Assembly (NCBI GenBank): GCA_029261305.1
Contig: JAJDBO010000389.1
Span: 1 to 10,322, forward strand
Direction: 5' to 3'
Origin: Nitrospirales bacterium
GTDB taxonomy: Bacteria > Nitrospirota > Nitrospiria > Nitrospirales > UBA8639
DNA: 10,322 nucleotides
Shown: piece after piece, positions 5,717 to 10,322 of the stretch
Layout: each line of letters begins with the position of its first letter
Numbering within the stretch: position 1 is the stretch's first letter
Program-made: the position numbers and the translations under genes
Notes under the pieces: model-generated
Databases searched by the model: none
Told to the model about the DNA's origin: nothing
What the model saw: only the letters and a program-made list of their open reading frames with translations

Positions 5717-7048
5717 ATGTTTACGCTTCTTTCAGCTCACAAGGCGCAAGATAATCGTCTTCCTCAAATGGACCTCACCTTAGGGGATCTCAAGACTCAA
5801 TTACATCGTCAGGTTGTGGAAGCGCTGGACCTTTCGGTGATCGCCCAGATGAATCCACAGTTGGTCAATATCGAAGTAAGCCAGATGGTGGAACGAATTC
5901 TCGATCGGGAGAAAATTCCCCTGAATCGGAAAGAGCGCGAGCAACTGATTCTGGATATTCAGCATGAAGTCATGGGGCTCGGACCGTTAGAACCGCTTCT
6001 TCATGATGCGTCCATTAGCGATATATTGGTGAATGGTGCCAGCCAAGTTTTTGTGGAACGTCAAGGGCGGTTGGAATTGACGAACATACAGTTTCGTAGT
6101 GAGGCACATCTTCGAAAAATCATCGAGAGAATTGTGTCAGCGGTCGGACGACGAATTGATGAATCATCGCCGATGGTGGATGCTCGATTGCCTGATGGTT
6201 CACGGATTAATGCGATTATTGCACCCTTGGCTTTGGATGGGGCCTGCTTATCGATCCGACGATTTGCCAAAGAAAAACTTCAAGTCGAGGACTTGATTGC
6301 AAAGCAATCCCTAACCAGTGAACTCGCGTATGTGTTGGAGGGAGTCGTCAAGGCACGGCTGAATATTCTTATTGCTGGTGGAACCGGGTCGGGAAAGACC
6401 ACTTTGCTCAATGTCCTCTCTGGCCATATCCCTCAGAATGAACGGATTGTGACGATTGAGGATTCCGCTGAACTACAGTTGAGACAGCCACATGTGGTTC
6501 GTCTTGAAACACGGCCACATAATATCGAAGGCAAGGGAGAGATCTCCCAGCGAGATTTGGTGAAAAACTGTTTGCGCATGAGACCGGATCGGATTGTGTT
6601 GGGAGAAGTGCGAGGGAACGAAACGCTGGATATGTTACAGGCTATGAACACTGGGCATGATGGGTCATTGACCTCGATTCACGCCAATTCTCCGCGAGAT
6701 GCGTTGACTCGGGTGGAAACCTTGGTGGCATTAGCTGGGGTGAATATCTCGACGAAAGCCCTTCGTCAATACATCACCTCGGCGTTGGATGTCGTCATCC
6801 AAATGACTCGATTTTCAGATGGTACCCGAAGGGTGACGAGCCTTCAAGAGATCACAGGGATGGAGGGAGAGACCGTCACCATGCAAGAGATCTTTCGCTT
6901 TGAACAAACAGGTCTTGATTCATCACACCGTATTCGAGGCCGATTTGTGGCGACCGGTGTCAGGCCGAAATTTATGGAGAAATTGAAATTGATTGGAATG
7001 GAGGAACCCGTTGGTCTCTTTAATCCAAATCATGTCTCTGAGGTGTGA
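5717..7048 (+). CDS. tadA: TadA/CpaF secretion ATPase
   Basis: This 443-residue hexameric ATPase of the type II/IV secretion superfamily supplies energy for Flp pilus assembly at the inner membrane. Seen in order are the N-terminal helical part, GLGPLEPLL (88-96), the [15 protein letters not shown] segment of the N-domain, Walker A GGTGSGKT (221-228, K227), the Asp box IEDSAEL (247-253), Walker [10 protein letters not shown] with E297, and the His box from GHDGS to HANSP (313-326). All catalytic motifs are intact and the length is normal for CpaF. ATG at 5717 is chosen because GAGG at 5703-5706 is ten bases upstream; a TTG at 5711 overlapping the tadZ stop would add two residues. Near-contact with tadZ implies translational coupling. 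Downstream, tadB and tadC, which usually follow tadA, are missing and flp comes next. Confidence 0.95.
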   Translation: MFTLLSAHKAQDNRLPQMDLTLGDLKTQLHRQVVEALDLSVIAQMNPQLVNIEVSQMVERILDREKIPLNRKEREQLILDIQHEVMGLGPLEPLLHDASISDILVNGASQVFVERQGRLELTNIQFRSEAHLRKIIERIVSAVGRRIDESSPMVDARLPDGSRINAIIAPLALDGACLSIRRFAKEKLQVEDLIAKQSLTSELAYVLEGVVKARLNILIAGGTGSGKTTLLNVLSGHIPQNERIVTIEDSAELQLRQPHVVRLETRPHNIEGKGEISQRDLVKNCLRMRPDRIVLGEVRGNETLDMLQAMNTGHDGSLTSIHANSPRDALTRVETLVALAGVNISTKALRQYITSALDVVIQMTRFSDGTRRVTSLQEITGMEGETVTMQEIFRFEQTGLDSSHRIRGRFVATGVRPKFMEKLKLIGMEEPVGLFNPNHVSEV

Positions 7049-7112
7049 GTATTTAGCAGTGAGTGAAGAAAATAGGGAAGTTTTGAGAAAAATATTAACC
7101 AAGGAGGAAATC

Positions 7113-7298
7113 ATGTTGAATGTTGTAAAACAGTTTGTCCGTGACGAAGAAGGAGCGGCGGCAGTGGAGTATGGCTTATTACTGGCTTTGATGTCCGCGG
7201 CAATCGTGGCAGCCGTTGGTATCCTAGGACCAGGCCTTTCGGACACCTTTACAGGTATTGTGAATACAATGAATCCCGCTACGGCTCCCACCGAGTAG
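7113..7298 (+). CDS. flp: Flp-family type IVb major pilin
   Basis: A 61-residue prepilin. The leader MLNVVKQFVRDEEG ends at G14, the expected cleavage site of the prepilin peptidase. The mature N-terminus AAAVEYGLLLALMSAAIV has Glu at +5 and Tyr at +6, the hallmark of Flp pilins, and continues as one hydrophobic helix (about 15-38). The mature pilin would be 47 residues, ending in a short Thr/Pro-containing tail (NPATAPTE). The frame extends upstream, but the ATG at 7113 is certain because of the near-perfect ribosome site AAGGAGGA (7101-7108), the strongest of the operon. It lies 64 bases after tadA and is followed by a stable hairpin (7342-7390). Both fit high output of the structural subunit. 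The peptidase that would process it is not in the window. Confidence 0.95.
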   Translation: MLNVVKQFVRDEEGAAAVEYGLLLALMSAAIVAAVGILGPGLSDTFTGIVNTMNPATAPTE

Positions 7299-7341
7299 GC
7301 GGATTTAACAGAGACAGCAGTGAGAGAGGAATGAGTCGAAA

Positions 7342-7390
7342 GTTAAACACCTCCGGGCTAGCGTAAGGAATCTTCGGCAGGTGTCTTAAC
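7342..7390 (+). repeat. Stem-loop after flp, likely expression-balancing structure
   Basis: GTTAAACACCT (7342-7352) pairs with AGGTGTCTTAAC (7379-7390) over 11 base pairs with one bulged C, and CCG/CGG (7353-7355 with 7375-7377) can extend it inward after a second bulge. It starts 43 bases after the flp stop and ends before the first TadE gene. No T-run follows, so partial termination or protection of the flp message from 3' decay is more likely than full termination. Confidence 0.6.
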
Positions 7391-7446
7391 AGGCAAGAGT
7401 GGGAATCTCTTTTCCTTTCTTGCTTCGAGAAGTGGAGAAAGTGCCG

Positions 7447-7947
7447 ATGCGTCCTTTGTGGGTAGGTAGGTGTAGTCGTGGTCAATCCACGATGGAGGTT
7501 ACCCTTTTGCTCCTACCATTTTTGCTCTTGGTGTTAGTTGTGCTTGAGTTTGGCTGGTTCTTTCTTCACCAGCATACGCTTCAATATGCTACTCGTGAGG
7601 GCATGAGATTGGCTTTGGTTGGTGAGCAACTCCAGGGACAAAACGGGGATGCTCTCACGCGAGAGGTTTCCATAATTCAGACGGTCAAGGATCATGCCTC
7701 ACAAGTGATAGATCCCCAACACATCCAAGTCTGGGTTTTTCAAGTGACTAGTACCTACAAAGACCCAGATGGTTGGGAAACTCAATTGCCGGTAGCCGGG
7801 GAGCCAGGACAATATATGCGAGTCAAGGTGCGACATGATCATCGGTTCTTGACGGAAATGATTGGAGGTTTTTTCCCAAACAAAGCAGCATTTCCTATGT
7901 GGGCTGAAGGCACCTATCGCAATGAATTGTTCGATCCTGTGTCATGA
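7447..7947 (+). CDS. tadE: TadE-family pseudopilin
   Basis: A 166-residue minor pilin-like protein. It has a short basic leader ending at G12, then QSTMEVTLLLLPFLLLVLVV. Gln at +1 and Glu at +5 (E17) match the TadE processing motif, and the hydrophobic helix covers about 18-40. The rest (41-166) is a soluble domain facing the periplasm or exterior, beginning with the family-typical LQYATREGMRLAL. TadE proteins are processed by the same peptidase as Flp and are needed for pilus assembly in studied Tad systems. ATG at 7447 is preferred (GGAG at 7434-7437, nine bases away); a GTG at 7399 or 7441 would give a longer leader. The stop overlaps the next start as ATGA, so the two TadE genes are translationally coupled. 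Confidence 0.88.
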   Translation: MRPLWVGRCSRGQSTMEVTLLLLPFLLLVLVVLEFGWFFLHQHTLQYATREGMRLALVGEQLQGQNGDALTREVSIIQTVKDHASQVIDPQHIQVWVFQVTSTYKDPDGWETQLPVAGEPGQYMRVKVRHDHRFLTEMIGGFFPNKAAFPMWAEGTYRNELFDPVS

Positions 7948-8546
7948 GTACTTCACGATTACACCGACAGGAGGGAATAGCCACGGTAGAGTTTGCAATG
8001 ATGGCGACCGTGTTGCTGACACTTGCCTGGGGTGTGATTGAATTTGGGTCGTTGCTTCAGGCTCAAGCCGTGGTAACCAATATTGCCAGAGAAGGTGGAT
8101 CTCTCGCTTCCAGGGATCTTAAAACCGGTTCGGAGTTGTTTACGCTGCTTGAGCGATCGAGTTCCCCCTTAGCCTTTGAAGAACATCCCAAGCAGTTCAG
8201 AATGTTTCTCGCACGTGTTCAAGCGGGCATTTCCACGGAAGCCCCAGAGCCAACGTGTTTGGTGTATGAACATGGGGCATTACAAGATTCAAGTATTACC
8301 TCCCCTACCGACCATCCGCGTTGCGGTTTAACTCCGGCACTCTATGATTGGTTACACTTTCAGGAGCAAGCCGAAACCGCCAAACTTCCTCAACTCACTT
8401 TGGTCAGCGTGTATTATGCGCACCGCCCCTTGACCCCCTTGGATGGAGTGCTTTCTCTGAATCCTGATGGCACAATTTTAAATGTTGATATTGACGAGGA
8501 CGATGTCGACGATTCAATCCTTGTCCATAGTCAGGCTATTTTTTAG
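7944..8546 (+). CDS. tadE: Second TadE/TadF-family pseudopilin
   Basis: This 200-residue protein has a leader ending at G11, then IATVEFAMMATVLLTLAWGV. Glu at +5 (E16) again matches the TadE pattern, and the helix runs to about residue 35. It continues with the VTNIAREGGSLASRD segment common to TadE/TadF. The soluble part has just two cysteines (C105, C127), a likely disulphide, and ends with a very acidic stretch DIDEDDVDD (182-190) that could bind metal ions. Its start overlaps the stop of the preceding gene and no ribosome site of its own is visible, so it depends on coupling. It is probably the partner pseudopilin of the gene before it. The TadF name is equally possible, because the two groups are not cleanly separable by eye. 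Confidence 0.85.
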   Translation: MSTSRLHRQEGIATVEFAMMATVLLTLAWGVIEFGSLLQAQAVVTNIAREGGSLASRDLKTGSELFTLLERSSSPLAFEEHPKQFRMFLARVQAGISTEAPEPTCLVYEHGALQDSSITSPTDHPRCGLTPALYDWLHFQEQAETAKLPQLTLVSVYYAHRPLTPLDGVLSLNPDGTILNVDIDEDDVDDSILVHSQAIF

Positions 8547-8549
8547 CCT
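8533..8549 (+). repeat. Hairpin over the stop codon of the second TadE gene
   Basis: AGGCTA (8533-8538) and TAGCCT (8544-8549) pair exactly around five Ts. The right arm contains the TAG stop at 8544-8546 and ends one base before AAGG (8551-8554), the likely ribosome site of the tadG-like gene. Translating ribosomes would open it, so it may tie translation of the two genes together. Confidence 0.4.
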
Positions 8550-8561
8550 CAAGGCATTATC

Positions 8562-9932
8562 ATGGATGATGACCCTATTTCTCCCAAGTCAGTGATATCT
8601 AATCAACGAGGAAGCTTCCTCCTGATGACCTCGATGACTCTCGTTATGGTCATGGGCTTCGTCGCGTTGGGAGTTGAGGTCGGGCGTTGGTATATCGTCA
8701 AGGCTGAGCTGTCTAAATCTGTCGATGCCATTGCGTTGTTAAGTGCCCAGCATCTTTCGAATCCCCAATTGAGTGTTCAAGAATTGGTGCAAGAAATGGG
8801 GAAGGCAAATTTCCAGCCGGGGTTTTTAGGCACTGATGGGCCAGCTGAATTTTCTGAAGAAATTCAAGCCGATGGTTTGATACTGGTGAAGGGGCAAACC
8901 TCTGTGGTGAATGTCATGGCTCCTGTGCTTGAAACCTCAGCGACCCAAAATACGTATGATCGAATGACCGTGGCGTCTTTGGGGGCAGCACAACAACAAT
9001 CTGTGGAAATTGTCTTGGTTTTGGATCGTTCAGCATCAATGAGGTCCACGTTTAATCCATTGGATCGTACCTCTCGATTGGAACAACCACCCATTGAAGA
9101 TTTGAAAACTGCAGCGATCCATTTCTTGGAATTTTTTGATGTCACCCAAGAGTACGATCATATGGCGCTCATCACTTTCGGGACAGAAGTGAAGGTCAAT
9201 GTCGCAATGGCCTCACATTTTGTTGAGCCGATGTCAGCTGTTATTGAGGACATGGAAGCGGATGGATCGACAAATACCGAAGATGCGTTGTCTCAGGCAT
9301 TAGGGCCTGAGGGGTTTTCTGAATTTTTGACAGTGGGCGATGAGCATCGCGCGCAACAATATCTCATATTATTTTCCGATGGAATGCCCACGGCATTTCG
9401 TGCTCCGGAAGATTCCCCCTTTATGAGGGATGGGCAAGTAGTCGATGACGTTGTCGTTGCGGCTAATTTTTCGGCGGGAGCCTCATTGTTTGATGCCTCT
9501 TCGGGAGAGGCATTAGGGATTTTGCAATATCAAACGGGTGATGGATTGCCCAAGGATCGCACGAAATGTGTTGAGGGAACGCCACCAATTCCCTATCTCA
9601 CCACGAAATGGGGTGTACTGGAAGATCCTGTGTACGGGTCTCATACCTACGAACCTCTTATGGATAGTGATATTGAAGCCTGCAAACTCAATACTTCCAC
9701 GATGGCGAATTATACGCAATTTACCGCACGCCAGATGGCTCTCGATCATGCTCAAGCCTTAAAGAATCAAGGTATTGTGATCTTTACGGTTGGGTTGGGT
9801 GTCATTGATCGTGCCTTTCTTTCTACTGTTTCCAGCGGCCAAGATTTTGAATTCTATACATCTGATCCTTCGGGGCTCACGCAAATTTTTCAACAAATTG
9901 CGACGAATATTAAACTTCGATTGGTTCGGTAG
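8562..9932 (+). CDS. tadG: TadG-like protein with von Willebrand factor A domain
   Basis: This 456-residue protein has an N-terminal TadG-like region, RGSFLLMTSM at 16-25, followed by a hydrophobic helix to about 39 and the GRWYIVKAELSKSVDAIALL segment (41-60) typical of TadG. A VWA domain spans about 148-450. The metal-ion site motif DRSAS (155-159) fits DxSxS, DGSTNTED (234-241) supplies the threonine, and FSDG (271-274) the aspartate, so the MIDAS looks complete. Between FSDG and the late strand GIVIFTVGLG (404-413) lies a long insertion, including C336 and C374, which may form a disulphide. TadG proteins are secreted or membrane-tethered components of the Tad apparatus, and VWA domains bind partners through a metal ion, so a role in adhesion or anchoring is likely. 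It begins 15 bases after the preceding stop, with AAGG as the ribosome site. Confidence 0.85.
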   Translation: MDDDPISPKSVISNQRGSFLLMTSMTLVMVMGFVALGVEVGRWYIVKAELSKSVDAIALLSAQHLSNPQLSVQELVQEMGKANFQPGFLGTDGPAEFSEEIQADGLILVKGQTSVVNVMAPVLETSATQNTYDRMTVASLGAAQQQSVEIVLVLDRSASMRSTFNPLDRTSRLEQPPIEDLKTAAIHFLEFFDVTQEYDHMALITFGTEVKVNVAMASHFVEPMSAVIEDMEADGSTNTEDALSQALGPEGFSEFLTVGDEHRAQQYLILFSDGMPTAFRAPEDSPFMRDGQVVDDVVVAANFSAGASLFDASSGEALGILQYQTGDGLPKDRTKCVEGTPPIPYLTTKWGVLEDPVYGSHTYEPLMDSDIEACKLNTSTMANYTQFTARQMALDHAQALKNQGIVIFTVGLGVIDRAFLSTVSSGQDFEFYTSDPSGLTQIFQQIATNIKLRLVR

Positions 9933-10231
9933 GTCCTCTTTTTCGGCTTTTCTAACTATCGTACCTATAGAGCAACCTGATTTACCAAAACAATATTCTC
10001 AGTTCTCGACTATGAGATCTACGTTTGAAAAACACACTAAAACAATACTATTGACGAGGTACCCCTCCTTTGGGGAATTGAAATCTTGGAAAGGGTTTCG
10101 ATAGGTTTTATTTAGTTATTCAATTTTATTTTGAAGTTTTACTTGCGGAATTCCTGAATGGTGGCCAACGAGGATTTCGTGAGGAATGAACAATATGGGG
10201 AAATTCATGATAAGGAAATGGCGCTGAAATA
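9933..10231. other. Gap after the Tad operon
   Basis: About 300 bases without a convincing gene. They hold a short GC hairpin (CCCC 10062-10065 with GGGG 10072-10075), the terminator candidate after it, and AT-rich sequence leading to the next gene. A four-codon frame (ATG at 10218, TAG at 10230-10232) overlaps the GTG start proposed at 10232 by one base. Confidence 0.5.
10078..10109 (+). terminator. Weak intrinsic terminator candidate for the Tad operon
   Basis: TTGAAATC (10078-10085) can pair with GGTTTCGA (10094-10101) over eight pairs including two G-U pairs, around an eight-base loop, followed by TAGGTTTTATTT. It is AU-rich and therefore not strong. Together with the CCCC/GGGG hairpin directly before it, it is the best candidate between the operon and the next gene. 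Confidence 0.3.
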
Positions 10232-10322
10232 GTGTTCATTCAATATCGAATAAACATTCTTCTGGTCTGTGCGAGCCTCCTTTTTTCTCTGGGAATGTTC
10301 CATCCTGTTGAAGCGGCGAGTG
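10232..10322 (+). CDS. Exported protein, N-terminal fragment cut by window end
   Basis: About 30 codons are visible, starting at GTG 10232 and running off the window. They encode a clear signal peptide: a short N-region with one Arg (MFIQYRIN), a hydrophobic core ILLVCASLLFSLG, then HPVEAAS with a probable signal peptidase I cut after an alanine. An in-frame TAA at 10211-10213 limits how far upstream the start can be. The purine-rich AAGGAAA (10212-10218) is too far for a normal ribosome site, but it serves the four-codon frame that ends exactly at this start, so re-initiation is possible. Position after the Tad operon allows a Tad outer-membrane or accessory component, but the family cannot be told from the signal peptide. 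Confidence 0.5.
   Translation, partial: MFIQYRINILLVCASLLFSLGMFHPVEAAS

Noticed and set aside
6993..7112. Longer start for the flp frame
   Set aside because: It would overlap the end of tadA and destroy the short charged prepilin leader; the AAGGAGGA site fixes the start at 7113.
1..10322. CRISPR arrays, insertion sequences, tRNA or rRNA genes
   Set aside because: No regularly spaced repeats, transposase-like frames, cloverleaf patterns or rRNA-like blocks were seen.

Overview
The window reads as a chromosomal segment of a Gram-negative, environmental bacterium. A Pal-type outer-membrane lipoprotein implies a diderm envelope. The Pal wording, the standalone LuxR-type regulator and the compact Tad cluster carrying a VWA-type TadG fit Nitrospirota (a Nitrospira-like organism of moderate GC) best. 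That placement is an impression from protein style, not a proven assignment.

Left part (1-2490). Two small genes of unknown function lie on the + strand: an 81-residue membrane protein (435-680) and a 137-residue exported protein (1041-1454). They are followed by a lone Pal/OmpA-family lipoprotein with a long acidic and proline-rich linker (1750-2490). The gaps are rich in inverted repeats, and two plausible sigma70-type promoters and one weak sigma54-like site can be proposed.

Middle part (2623-4460). Two genes run on the - strand: a 105-residue standalone LuxR/GerE helix-turn-helix protein (3290-3607) and a 137-residue tail-anchored membrane protein (2623-3036). A long hairpin separates them, and a dyad overlaps the likely -35 box of the second gene. 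Next comes an AT-rich non-coding stretch of about 850 bases between divergent transcription units. The octamer CAGGTAAA or its complement occurs five times from this stretch into the first codons of the Tad operon, and I saw it nowhere else in the window.

Right part (4461-9932). This is a tight Tad (tight adherence, Flp pilus) operon: tadZ (cpaE-like), tadA (cpaF, the secretion ATPase), flp (major pilin), two TadE-family pseudopilins, and a TadG-like protein with a von Willebrand factor A domain. TadA would power assembly of Flp fibres, TadZ would help place the machine at the cell surface, TadE proteins are minor pilin-like components, and the VWA protein is a candidate adhesive or anchoring part. 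Not present here are tadB/tadC (inner-membrane platform), rcpA/cpaC (secretin), rcpC/cpaB and the prepilin peptidase, so these must lie outside the window or be replaced. A hairpin just after flp and a very strong ribosome site before it suggest that pilin is made in excess over its neighbours. The window ends inside the signal peptide of another exported protein (10232 onward).
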